A DNA stretch of 64,000 nt from Apodospora peruviana (Eukaryota; Ascomycota; Sordariomycetes; Sordariales; Lasiosphaeriaceae), in assembly GCA_033439685.1 (NCBI GenBank), contig JAUEDM010000004.1, positions 4,030,001 to 4,094,000 of the forward strand. The letters are read 5' to 3'. The notes below the pieces were generated by a model. The model was not told the DNA's origin. It searched no databases and was given only the letters and a program-made list of their open reading frames with translations. Within the stretch, counting starts at the first letter, position 1. Each line of letters starts with the position of its first letter. Positions 46,388 through 57,941 of the stretch are shown here, in pieces. The position numbers were made by a program, and so were the translations under genes.

Positions 46388-47560
46388 GATCTAAGGTAGC
46401 TGCCGATGAGAGATGCAAAAACTTGGATAGGCCAGTATAAAGCCGGTCAGGGTCGACGAAGGGATAAGGAGATTTGGCTATGGGTGGGTGGGTGATGAAT
46501 TGCATGATTGAGTTCATTGTTCGTCAGTATTGGGTCTCGATATCTGGGTGTCGAGCCTAGTTTGGACGACGCATAAAGGAAGAAATAGGAGTATTGCATG
46601 TATCTAGGTATTGACATTGCATTGCATGAAAAGATATATAAATGAGTTTATATAGTTATGAGTATGAAAATAAATGAGTATCAAGAAGAGGAATGTGTCA
46701 TGATATAAATGCCTTAGTATCCAGAGGAGTTGGGATTACAGCTATGGAAGGTAGAGGAACTCGCTGTTGGATCGTTGGTGATTCCACGCATATCGTTGTT
46801 GGAGGATATTGAAAGATATTCTTATACCGAGGGATGCCTCGGCTGTGAACCGACAAGGGCGTATGGATTTACATCTTCTTGAAAAGCTATCTGGTCGTGT
46901 CTGTAAGCAGATATTCATCGAATTATCTGGAGGTTCAAATTATTTTGTAAAAACTTCACGTTCCATTCTAGAAAGGACGGGAATCTCTCATCCAATGTGA
47001 CCTCTCTCAGTAGATACACGGATAGAGAAATATAGGGACATTAAGCGGGTCTCGACCAGGTTATCGGAACGTAAAATTTAGTCCTGCGCTCCGACCCTGC
47101 TGGGCTGCAGGGGGAGCTCGCGCCGGCTACCGGTTGGCAACTCGAAGTCAAAATACCTAAAACTAACACCTTCCAGGCAACAAACATGCAAACTTTCCGC
47201 AACCCCATGAACCATTGAGCACCATCTTTTTGCTTCTGAACCTTCCGAATTGGCCTGGTGCGGACCTCTTTCCCTTGAATGCGGCCAGCGTTGTTGCTTT
47301 GTCGGACATTGCGCACGACGACAAACCACCCGAACTTCGTAGCCGCACACTTCGCAAAGCGCCTCGAACGCTGCTTCATCCGATTCTCGTCAACATCCCA
47401 CCTGTTGTTCCCCGGAGCCAACACACGAACCTACTACCAGGTCACCGGTACCCGCCATACATTTGCCTTGTCATCTCTCGGGATCCGATACAGCAGCTCG
47501 ACCGCCGCCCCCGTCGTCGCACATAAAGGCCAGCCAACAGCCGCAACCGCAACCGCAACC
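46388..47560. other. Spacer and leader before NMA111
   Basis: This 1.2-kb gap starts with A/T-rich AVL9 3' sequence (a CTAGGTA-like motif at about 46605) and ends with a C/A-rich leader immediately before the NMA111 start, including a short CCGCAA/CCGCAACCG repeat at 47541-47559. No gene is supported. Confidence 0.5.
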
Positions 47561-50500
47561 ATGAACGGCGCCCCAAATCTCGCCGCTCACTCCAAGCGCA
47601 AGGAGCCTCCCCACACAGCCGTCGACGGCCGCCACCCAAAACACCACAGACCCAACGGAGAGCTGTCCTCTGGCGGTGACAACACGCCCGACATGGAGGG
47701 CGATTTCGAGGGCGACTACGAGGAGATCGATGAGTCGAGGGTGCAGGCACTCCTCCCCGTCGGCCCCGACACAGCCGAGTGGCAGGCTACCATCGAGAAC
47801 GTTGTGCGCAACGTCGTGAGCATCCGCTTCTGCCAGACCTGCTCTTTCGATACAGACCCGGCCCTGACGAGCGAGGCCACCGGCTTCGTCGTGGACGCCG
47901 AGAGAGGGTGAGAGCTTTTGAATCTGGTAACTTTGTGCTGACATGAAAAGCTGACAGCCTGGTTGCCAAACAGGTACATTCTGACCAACCGCCACGTTGT
48001 GGGTTCCGGCCCGTTCTGGGGCTATTGTGTGTTTGACAACCACGAGGAAGTCGATGCCTACCCCGTCTACCGCGATCCCGTCCACGATTTCGGTATCCTC
48101 AAGTTCGATCCCAAGGCTATCAAGTACATGCCGGTAGCTGCGCTGCCGCTCAGGCCAGACTGCGCCAAGGTCGGCGTGGAGATTAGGGTTGTTGGTAACG
48201 ATGCCGGTGAGAAGCTCAGCATTCTGTCGGGTGTTATCAGCAGACTCGATCGTAATGCGCCCGAGTATGGCGAGGGATACAGCGATTTCAACACGTGCTA
48301 CTACCAGGCCAGCGCCGCGGCTAGCGGAGGCAGTTCGGGCAGTCCTGTCGTCAACATTGATGGGTACGCTGTTGCGTTGCAGGCGGGTGGAAGAGCCGAC
48401 GGCGCTTCGACCGACTACTTTTTGCCGCTGGACCGCCCACTCCGCGCGCTGAAGTGTCTGCAGGAGGGAAAACCGATTACCCGTGGTGATATCCAGTGCC
48501 AGTTCTTGCTCAAGCCGTTTGACGAGTGCAGGAGGTTAGGTCTCGGTCCGGAGTGGGAAGCCCACATGCGGAAGGCGTTTCCCAAGGAGACTAACATGCT
48601 GGTTGCCGAGATTGTGCTTCCCGAGGGCCCGTCACACGGCAAGATCGAGGAGGGTGACGTCCTGGTCAAGGTCAACGGCGAGATGCTTACCCAGTTCATC
48701 CGTCTTGACGATATACTAGACTCTAACGTCGGCAATACTGTCAAGCTTCTCCTTCTTCGGGGCGGCGAGGAGATGGAGGTTGAGATCGAGGTTGGCGATC
48801 TGCACAAAATCACTCCTGACCGCTTCGTCTCGGTTTCTGGCGGCAGCTTCCACAACCTTTCTTATCAGCAAGCGCGGCTGTATGGTGTTGCCTGCAAGGG
48901 CGTGTATGTGTGCGAGGCTGGAGGCTCGTTCCGTTTCGATAACTCGGACAACGGTTGGTTGGTCCAGACCATCGACCACAAGAAGACGCCCGATCTCGAC
49001 AGCTTTATCGATGCTGTCAAGGGCATCCCCGACAAGGCCCGCGTAGTGGTGACATATAAGCACCTCCGCGACCTACATACCCTGCACACTACTATCTGTT
49101 ATATCGATCGTCACTGGTCCAAGAAGATGAAGCTGGCGGTCCGAAACGACGAGACCGGTCTATGGGACTTCTCCGACCTTGCAGACGCTCTTCCCCCTAC
49201 TCCCCCGGTGCCTAGAAAAGCAGCATTTATCCAGCTAGAGCATACTTCTCACCCGGCCGTTGCTGACCTGGTGCGGAGTTTTGTCCATGTCAGCTGCACC
49301 ATGCCGATGAAACTAGATGGCTTCCCGAAGAATCGCAAGTGGGGGATGGGTCTTGTCATCGACGCAGACAAGGGACTCGTCGCTATTTCAAGAGCCATCG
49401 TTCCCTACGACCTGATCGACATTTCCATCACCATCGCAGACTCGATCGTTGTCGAGGGCAAGGTCGTGTTCTTACACCCGCTACAGAACTACGCCATCAT
49501 CCAGTACGACCCCAAGCTCGTTGATGCTCCGGTGGTGAGTGCCAAGCTCAGCAGCGAGGAGATCACCCAGGGCGCCTCGACCTATTTTATCGGGTATAAT
49601 AGGATCGGGCGCATCGTACACACCGCGACAACCGTCACTGAGATCTTTGCCGTGACGATACCCGCTAACCCCGGGGCGCCGCGGTATCGCGCTGTCAACG
49701 TCGACGCTATTACGGTCGACACGAATCTGAGTGGGCAGTGCGGCAGCGGTGTGCTTGTCGCTCAAGACGGCACCGTGCAAGCCCTGTGGTTGACCTACCT
49801 AGGCGAGCGGTCGGCGGCCACCCATCGGGACGAGGAATATCATCTCGGTCTGGCGACTCCGACTTTGCTGCCGGTAGTCAAGCAGATCCAGCGGGGCATT
49901 GTCCCTAAGCTCCGGATGCTCTCGGTCGAGTTTCGGTCTATCCAGATGTCGCAGGCGCGCCTCATGGGCGTTTCCGAGGAGTGGATCGCCAAGGTATCGG
50001 TCGCCAACACGGCCCACCACCAGCTCTTCATGGTCACTAAGCGCACGTTTGAGCGGAACGAGCAGGAGGGTGCCGGCGCGCTGCTCGAGGGCGATATCCT
50101 GCTTACGCTCAACGGCAAGATGATCACCAAGATCTCGGAGCTGGATATCATGTACTCCAACGAGTTCTTGGATGCCGTCGTTGTCCGCGACTGCGAGGAG
50201 CTGAACGTGAGGCTTCCCACGGTCGCTGCGGATGACGTCGAGACGGACCGCGCCATCTCGTTCTGCGGTGCCATCATACACCGGCCTCACCACGCTGTTC
50301 GCCAGCAGATCAGCAAGCTATTTAGCGAGGTGTATGTATCGGCTCGGACCCGCGGTTCGCCATCTTACCAGTATGGTTTGGCGCCGACAAATTTCATTAC
50401 CCATGTTAATGGGAAAGCGACGCCTGATTTGGAGAGTTTCCTGAAGGCGGTTATTGAGATTCCTGATAATACTTGTCAGTTTACCCTCCTTTTTATGGTG

Positions 50501-50788
50501 TTTGTATGTGATCGTCGCTAATATTTTGCTTGTGTGATCATAGATTTCCGTCTCAGAGCTATGACGTTTGATACCGTGCCGTGGGTGGTTACCATGAAGA
50601 AGAACGAGCACTACTTTCCGACGATGGAATGGATCAAGGATAGCTCGGAGGAGTGCGGGTGGCGCCGCGTTACCTATGAGGGTGGCAAGGTCATCGAGGG
50701 CGAGGGGCCTGACGGCGTGATGCCTACCGGAGAGGGGAGTACCGAGATGGATGTCGATGTTAGTGTTGCTGCTGTTGAGGAGGAGTAA
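47561..50788 (+). CDS. NMA111: NMA111, tandem HtrA-like serine protease
   Basis: Three exons (47561-47907, 47974-50474, 50544-50788) give 1030 residues, the family size. The N-terminus is hydrophilic with a KRK/KHH basic patch suited to nuclear import. The first trypsin-like domain has the catalytic triad His123 (TNRHVVGS), Asp154 (DPVHDFG) and Ser237 (GGSSGSPV). It is followed by PDZ domains and a second, degenerate protease-PDZ half; there the serine site reads LSGQCGSGVLV and the triad is not intact, as expected for this family. Yeast Nma111 is nuclear and promotes apoptosis-like death under stress, cleaving the inhibitor Bir1. The second intron uses donor GTCAGT. The C-terminus is acidic (EMDVDVSVAAVEEE). 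Confidence 0.96.
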
Positions 50789-51472
50789 ACTTGCGAGGCT
50801 ATTTATAGAGAGAACGGTCCATGGTTTCCGGATCTAAATATTTAGCGACGGATGCCTAGACCTAGTGAGTGAGCTATATAGAGGCGCTCCTGAGAAGAGA
50901 TCTGCTGTTTGCGACGCGATATCTAGTGCCTAGGTAGATTTGTGTATTATATATACTTTTTTTTTGGAAGGACAAAAGGGTCCAGGTACTACTCCTTCGT
51001 AAATAAGGTAGTTGATATCATTTACCCCTTGAACCAAAACAAATGAACCGAACCGGGCGAGAGGCGGCTGGATTACCAGCCAGGTAGATGGATTCATTGT
51101 TGTTTTGATTACCTGGCCAGTTAAATAGACATGTATATACGGAAGTATGAACAAACTGGTTAGAAAGAAAGGGGTTCGTGCGGTTACTTGGATGAATGTA
51201 TTCGGTGTCATATTATTATAAGGTGTAAATAGAAAAGAAGGGGGTTGAGATTTATTACAAAGAAGTGGTGCGTAGGTTCTTTCAGAATTAAACCGCTTCG
51301 ATTAGATACCTAGTTGCTATCTGTATTGGCAAGGGTTATAGCCGCACGATACGCGTGTGAGTGAGGTGACTCATTAACCAAATGGTCTGGACATATATAC
51401 CCCCCTCCCGCCCATAAATATTTCTATGCTCGGGCAACTCGTTCAATAAATAACCGAGAGAGCGGCGAAACA
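50789..51472. other. Spacer before the RidA-family gene
   Basis: An A/T-rich 684-bp gap with a T run at 50958-50966 and CCTAGGTA-like motifs at about 50929 and 51308. No gene is supported. Confidence 0.5.
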
Positions 51473-51962
51473 ATGGCATCATCAGACAACTCATCATCAC
51501 GAAAGAAGAAGCTCATCAGTTCTGGGTCACCGTTCGAAGCGCAGATCGGCTACTCCCGCGCCGTGGTTTGTGGGGATATGGTTTTCGTGTCTGGGTGTAC
51601 CGGGTCCGTCTAGTCTCTGCCCTTTCTGGAGTGAGGTATATATACTAATCCTCGTCGAAAATATGGGAGAGGGTGGTAACAGATACGACTACAAAACGGG
51701 CGAGATATCGGACGACGTCGTCGCCCAGACGGAACAGTGCATGCAGAACATTGCCTCGGCGCTATCGGAAGCTGGGGCTGGGTTCAAAGACATTGTGAGG
51801 GTTAGGTATATTCTTCCTGAGAGGAATGATTTTTCGCAGACGTGGCCGGTCTTGAGGAAGTGGTTGGGTGAGGTTAGGCCAGCTGCTACGATCCTGCAGG
51901 CTGGGTTGATGGAGGAGGTTATGAAAATTGAGATTGAGGTTACTGCGCGTGTTCTGACTTGA
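51473..51962 (+). CDS. RidA/YjgF-family enamine/imine deaminase
   Basis: Two exons (51473-51603, 51683-51962; 79-bp intron) give 136 residues, the normal length for this family. The splice joins VSGCTG to YDYKTGEISDDVV. Characteristic features are SPFEAQIGYSRAVVCGDMVFVSG, the helix VVAQTEQCMQNIASALSEAG, VRVRYILPERNDF with the conserved arginine, and the C-terminal block RPAATILQAGLMEEVMKIEIEVTA. RidA proteins form trimers and hydrolyse reactive enamine/imine intermediates from PLP enzymes; they act in cytosol or mitochondria. This one has no obvious mitochondrial presequence (MASSDNSSSRKKK). The intron donor is GTCCGT, also seen in cul1, and differs from the more usual GTAAGT. It sits 1.5 kb upstream of the sulfur gene pair; a link is not evident. 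Confidence 0.9.
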
Positions 51963-53426
51963 GCTATGGGTACTTTTCGTCTGTCAGTATGTAGTTGAGG
52001 TTGATAATTAAGCATGAATATGTTATTTCAGAGACCATTTCAGGGGTCGTTGAGGTCGCCGACTACCCCTATTCTACTCCGTAGGGATCTTAAACATTGA
52101 TGCGAGAACACCGCAGTCCATGCGACGGCACGAGTAAATATTAGCCTTTGCCTCGAACCCATTTGCTTTTTTTTTCTTCCAGAAGTTCCGGAGCTCGAAA
52201 GACCCGAAAGTTGAAGAACGGAAGCCCGAGTGAGTGGGTCCCCGGCGTCTGTCCAGGGCCAGGGCGCCAGGTTACAGTTGAGATCTGATCGAGCAGCAGC
52301 CCGTACCGTGCCACAACGGCCCCACTCGCCGATGAAAAGCCGGGGAAGTTGAGGCCTGGGGTGGGGTTTATAACTGATTCCAGACATGCGAGAAGCCCGA
52401 AGATCGCCGACCAGAAGCCAAACCACGGAACATTCGATCCCAAGCCCTAGGACGGGGTTATTATCATTATTATATCCGCCTTGTTGGTATTTCTGGTCCA
52501 GGTCGCCGGTTCATTTGCTGTTGGTCTCAGCCTTGGAACGGGCAACGGCGACCCTGAATAAGCCACACATGGCAGCCGCACGTGTTCCTGACATGAAATC
52601 GCTGCGGGAATTGGCTAATCTTAGGTTAACAGAATTTTTGCATGATCCAAATTCTTGATTCCAAACCGAACATGTGAACATCATTCCACATCCTGAGATA
52701 CCGGTATTCTCGTCAAGTCGTCAACCCCCGCGTACAAGTGCTAGGATCGCGGGGACCTCTCTTATCAGATTAGCGTACTGATTCGACGACTTCGGAACCT
52801 CTCTCCGTTCATTCATTATCATCATCACATCAAGTTGGTTGATATGACGCCTTTTCCTTTGGGCTCAGACCCTTGTCGGCGCCACCACCCACCACCAGCA
52901 CCAGATCCACCGACCGTGCGCTAACTCAAACCCGCGAATCTGGGAATTGCGAAATTGCCAGACATCCATCAGAGAGATCGATACTGTACACTTTTAGGGA
53001 GGAGGAGAGGGAGAAATGCTGCCCGAATCCCCGAGCGAGCGGCGAGCTGGTGGATGAAAGCTGTGCTGTGCCCCCCGCGGGCACTTCCCTTTCCGGGGAG
53101 GAGACAAAGGTTGTGTGCCTTGCCAGGGGTGACCCACGGGAACGGAAGAACCAGAAGGTCTGGACTGCGGACTGGTAATTCAAAAAGACTCCCATCCCAT
53201 CTCGATTCCAAGATGGGCTGCTGTTAGTCACGCATTTTGCAAGCAAGAGTGACGTCTAAACTGACCGGGATTTGTTGGTGGCGGAACCGGGGACCACCAT
53301 CAATCCCATATGACATTGAATATCGCGCGCTTCGTCTCTTTGTCTGCTTCCTAACAAGATCGGCAAATTTATTTACAAAATATCATCTCGTTTTGAACAC
53401 AAACAACATCTTCCACATCAATCATC
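51963..53426. other. Spacer before the YeeE/YedE gene
   Basis: This 1.46-kb gap contains frames of 80-130 codons on both strands that overlap one another and lack protein-like features. The 300 bp just before 53427 should hold the promoter of the YeeE/YedE gene. I see no repeat or RNA gene. Confidence 0.45.
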
Positions 53427-54487
53427 ATGGACACGCTCTTAACCGGTGCCGCGTTCGGCGCCGCATTAACGGCCTCGGGCGTCTACCAGCCCTCGGTCAT
53501 CATCTCTCAACTCAAATTTGAGAACTTTCACATGATCCAGACCTTTCTCACAGCTGCTGGCACCAGCGCGTAAGCTTTTCAGCCACTTCCCTTTATCATA
53601 TGATAAGCTTACCAACAATAAATTACAGAGCTGTCGTCACAGCCGCAAACAAATTGGGTTACGTCCAACTTAAACCTCGCCCCTACTCCTCGATCGGCCT
53701 CTTCTCCAAAGCCGACGGCAACATCATCGGCGGCCTGCTCCTCGGCGCGGGCATGATGCTTTCAGGGGCCTGCCCCGGCACAGTACTAGCTCAGGTCGGC
53801 GTCGGCGTGCGATCGGGCTTGTACGCCCTCGAGGGCTGCGCAGTCGCCGGCATAGTCTGGACCGGTTTTCTTCATCCTTATTTGTCCAGCAGCTGCGGTC
53901 TCAAACCTGCTGTCTCGCCAAAGGACAAGAAGGAGGACGAGAAGCAGCTTGCTGTCTACGAGTGCCTCGGCGTTAGCCGATCAACCGTCTTTCTCGGTCT
54001 GGAGGCAATGTTCGCCGCGATCATTACCGCAGCAGTGATGTTTTCGTCAGTGGGGCCAGAAGCCAAAATTCCACCGGTGATCGGCGGTCTCTGCATCGCC
54101 GCCGCCCAACTACTGTCGATTCTGTGGCGGAAACAGCTGATCGGGACCTCGACTTCGTACGAAGAGGTCGGCGACTGGTTCTGGGGGATTCTCAAAGGAC
54201 ACATGTCGCCCAGACGATACAACAATATTCTGTTCACGGTCGGCATGACAGGCGGCGCTTGGTTACTGAGCAGGATGTACCCTGCCCTTGGCGAGGTCAC
54301 CGAGGTGGCTGTTTCGCCTCTCGCGGCAGGGCTGGGCGGTTTCCTTATGGTTATTGGGTCGCGGATGGCGGGCGGTTGTACGTCAGGTCATGGGATTAGT
54401 GGTATCTCGCTGCTTTCTACGTCTAGTTTCTTGACGATAGGGACTGCGTTCGCTGCTGGTGGTCTTGTGGGGTTGCTTCGGGGCTGA
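53427..54487 (+). CDS. YeeE/YedE (DUF395) family sulfur-compound membrane transporter
   Basis: Two exons (53427-53569, 53629-54487; 59-bp intron) give 333 residues, almost all hydrophobic. The two halves of the family are visible, each with a cysteine motif: GAGMMLSGACPGTVLAQVG near residue 95 and RMAGGCTSGHGISGISLLST near 305. Those cysteines line the thiosulfate path in the characterised bacterial transporter TsuA (YeeE). About eight or nine membrane segments are likely, with a charged cytosolic loop (SPKDKKEDEKQL) in the middle. The probable role is uptake or export of thiosulfate or a related sulfane-sulfur compound. The next gene downstream on the same strand, 1.6 kb away, is a persulfide dioxygenase. 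A bacterial-type family in a fungus hints at ancient transfer, but the gene has an ordinary fungal intron. Confidence 0.9.
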
Positions 54488-56083
54488 ATTTATCCTGCTT
54501 TGAGTGCTGGTCTATCTGTTCAGGTTGTATGATACGAATACTGGATTGTATTCTTGCTGTCATCCATAGTTTTTTTGTTTTTTTCTTTTTTGTTTTCATT
54601 TCCTTTTTCCCCTTCATTTTGTTCTTTCTGCATGGCGGTGCGAAGGACGGCGTTTCCTCGGGGCAGGTGGTTGATTAAAGGGGGTTTTATCATATCATAT
54701 CTAAGCGCAAGCTCTAGGCATTTCGAAATTTCGATGTTTATATTTTCAACCGTACATACACATTAGTTTCAGCTTCAGCCACTGACTGATGCGAGGAGAA
54801 TGTGCGAAACTGGGTCGCAAGTTGAGACATGCAGCAGCATCATTTTTGCAGCTACCAGCAACGTACTGCGAGGCTTGTGGACAAATTCGTTTAACATTTA
54901 CAGAACATGGGATATCTGGTTCTTCGGGGCTGTGTGTAGCTGTGATGAAGAAGGATGGAATCTCAGTGAGGTCGGCGACTTGTTGAAGCCATCAGTTCCG
55001 GTACGTATTTTCTCGAGATCCCTAGCTTACCTATAGAGCCGTTGACTTACACGGCGATTACAGGAGTCGGTACCCACGTATATATTCTCTAGTCGCCGAG
55101 CATTGTTAGACCTCGGCGAACTCGTATTGGATAGCAATAGGCTTGCAACCGAGTGACTGAAATCAGGCAACTTACAGGGGGTTACAATATAGGTATCTAT
55201 CAAGGTTGAGGTTGCACTTCGGGCTTTGGGATAGGAGCCGCAGGTAGCATTTGTTTTGGTGTGTTCGGCGACCAAAAAATGCCTTTCGTGTTATACTTAC
55301 AGAGCTTATTTTACGTAGGTAGGTAAGTAAGTCATACATCAGACTCTGCTTCTAAGCTGGTTGTCGATATACTACTACTCTCGGTGCATATCTGTTGGGA
55401 GCTTTCTTCGGGGATGTACTTACCTTCCTTGCTAGTTAAAACTAGGCCTTTGGGACTCGTAACCGTGTACTCTCACGAGAAGTGAAAAGCATCAAAATAA
55501 GGTCGCCGATATGTGACATTTTTCGCGCAACCACCTCGGGGACCAGATCTTGTTTATCTCAGGGTTCACGTATGTGTGCCTGTGGCGTAGCATAGCAACG
55601 CATTTCCTTTTGCTCTGTCATCAGGGGGACGAGTGGAGAAGAGCACTATGTTGTAACCGGGCAGGTAAGCACGGTAAAGCCATTGTTCCGGCGAGCTGAT
55701 CGTGGTGTGACTTGAACTTCGACATGGGACTGGCTGATGTGATGAAATCAGTTGATACTCTTCCCCTGTCAAGACTGCGAAGCTTTCTTTTGTTTGTTTT
55801 GGAGGTCGGCGATTCAGAAGTGAGCGGGTATAAGGGTATCCCTTCAGCCTGTCGTCATGACAGATGTCAGCTGAGTAGAGTCATGATCATATTGTTGCCC
55901 ACGGAGGAACCGTGTTGATGATGAAGTAGAAATAAGCTGCTTTCGCCCTTTCCTGAGATCAATTAGTATTGGGTTTTACATAAGAGTGTCCAAGTTGAAG
56001 CAGCTGATATACGATACCTACCTTGCCTTGCGTACGGAGACACGAAACAGACAGACAAGCAAACCGAGCAGAGTAAAGCAAAG
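54488..56083. other. Spacer between the two sulfur genes
   Basis: This 1.6-kb gap starts with a T-rich stretch (54567-54620) that fits the 3' end of the upstream gene. Short GTAGGTAGGTAAG-type tandem sequence lies at about 55315-55332. Small frames are present but none is convincing. Confidence 0.5.
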
Positions 56084-57254
56084 ATGTCAGAACAACCACA
56101 GCAACAGCCCATCATCCACCCAATCTTCGAACCAGCAACGTCAACATGGCAATACATCGTCGCCGACCCATCAACCAAATCCGCCGTCGTCATCGACTCA
56201 GTCCTCGACTTCGACCCAGCCAAAAACGCCATCTTCACGTCCACGGCCGACGCTCTGCTTGCCCTGATCAACGAGAAGGGCTACACCGTGGTCAAGATCC
56301 TCGAGACACACGTCCATGCCGACCACCTCACCGCGTCCAGGTACCTCCAGGCTCGGCTTTCTAGCAGCTCATCAGGCGGAAACCCTCCGGAACTGTGCAT
56401 AGGGAAACGAATCACCCAAGTACAGGAACGGTTTGCCAGGCGCTATGGTATCGAGAAGACGGAATACGAAGGTGTATTTGACAGGCTGTTGGACGACGAC
56501 GACGTCTTTCGGGTTGGGGAGATGGAGGTCAAGGCGCTTCATTTACCGGGCCATACGCCCGATCATATTGGCTATCTGATTGGGTGTAAATTTCTCCTTC
56601 TCTTTTATTTATTTCTCTTTGCGACTTGATCTTGATCAGATCATGTATATAAGCCTTCTCTTGACCCTGACTAACACATCCACGCCGTATAAAAAAGACA
56701 ACGTATTCTGCGGCGACTCACTCTTCAACGGCGACGTCGGTTCCGCACGCTGCGATTTCCCCGGCGGGAATGCTCACGACTTGTAAGTGTTCATTCACCC
56801 ACTCTGACCTAACTTACTTACCCCTTTCCCGCGTCCGCTGGTCCCAATATACTCCCCACCCCCCATTCTCAACTCTTAACACACACCCCCTAACGACAAA
56901 AACAATAGATACAACTCAGCCCAGAAACTCCTTTCCCTCCCAGCTACGCACAGAATCTGGACAGGCCACGATTACCCCCCAGGCGGGGAGTCCGGAAGGA
57001 CAGATCCGGTCCCGTATACCACCGTAGCCGACCAGAAGCGCTCCAACAAGCATCTCAAGACCGGCACGACCGAGCAGGACTTTGTCGGGTGGAGAAGTAC
57101 CCGTGATGCCGGGCTCGCCGAGCCGAAACTCCTCCACCAGGCGCTGCAGTTCAATATCCGCGCCGGACGGCTTCCCGCTGCTACTAGTACTGGCGGGGAT
57201 AGGTTTTTACATCTACCCCTGAAGATAGCGGTTAGCGATGGACTAGTTTGGTAG
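56084..57254 (+). CDS. Persulfide dioxygenase-like metallo-beta-lactamase (ETHE1/Blh type)
   Basis: Three exons (56084-56585, 56698-56782, 56909-57254; introns 112 and 126 bp) give 310 residues. The metal site THVHADHLTAS (His76, His78, Asp80, His81) is followed by LPGHTPDHIGYLIG and, after the splice, VFCGDSLFNGDVGSARCDFPGG, then WTGHDYPPGG; together they provide the mononuclear iron ligands and the Asp/Arg motifs of ETHE1-type enzymes. These oxidise glutathione persulfide to sulfite in sulfide detoxification. The segment GKRITQVQERFARRYG resembles bacterial Blh-type enzymes. No rhodanese domain and no clear mitochondrial presequence are present. Splice 1 is the least certain point: it uses GTAAAT after an apparent GGT and gives Tyr where relatives often have Asp or Ser. 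It follows a YeeE/YedE gene, the pairing known from bacterial bigR operons. Confidence 0.9.
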
Positions 57255-57638
57255 TACCTACCTAGCTCAGTGTGTGCTTCTTCTTCTTCTCCCAGTATAT
57301 ATATATCCACCTAGGCACCTAGTCATGCAGAATAAATCTCAACTCTTCTTTTCATTATTTACACTATATAATAAAGAGACTGAATACATACACCAAGCTC
57401 AGGTACCTAGGTGCCTAGTCCATGCACCCAACCCCTTTCTTTTCACCTGGTTGTGTTTATAGTATAAATATGTCGTCTATTCCCTGGCCTACAAAAAGCA
57501 TCATACGATGAATCCATCAAACTCAACCCTCATCTAGTATATCAACTAAAACGTCGATAGATATAAAGCATCCTTTTATTTTCCGCTTCTAAAGAACCTA
57601 CAAAATCAGCAGCACCACCTACCTACCTAGATATCTAG

Positions 57639-57678
<40 letters not shown>

Positions 57679-57941
57679 AGCAGGTAAGGTGAGCGAGTAC
57701 TAACATAATAACCAGCCAAACCCAAATTCAGAAGAATACCTTTTTGATAAAAAAACAAAAAAACGCTTGTTAGGATCTGCTAAAACATGAGCGGCCACTG
57801 CGCTTTATTTCAAGAAGGTAGGTACAGTACCAAATAAAAAAACGAACGGCCCGAAGCCAAATCAATAAAAAGCCACAAACAAACCAACCCAATCCAATCC
57901 ACCCCAGACTCTCCCGGACGCCGCCCGCCCCTATCGATAAT
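57255..57941. other. A/T-rich spacer with CA repeat and CCTAGG-type repeats
   Basis: This 687-bp gap lies between the dioxygenase 3' end and the 3' end of the minus-strand repeat frame. It contains a pair of related CCTAGG-rich repeats (57309-57330 and 57403-57425), further ACCTACCTAG copies (about 57258 and 57618) and a CA microsatellite. No gene is supported. Confidence 0.6.
57640..57676. repeat. (CA)n microsatellite, about 18 units
   Basis: An uninterrupted run of alternating A and C residues in the non-coding spacer. Its exact length may vary between isolates and could be imprecise in the assembly. Confidence 0.9.

Noticed and set aside
47041..47424. 127-codon minus-strand frame in the NMA111 leader
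   Set aside because: Overlaps other frames on both strands, has no motif, and lies where the NMA111 5' leader is expected.
57640..57676. CA array considered as a CRISPR-like or satellite array
   Set aside because: It is a simple dinucleotide microsatellite with no spacers.
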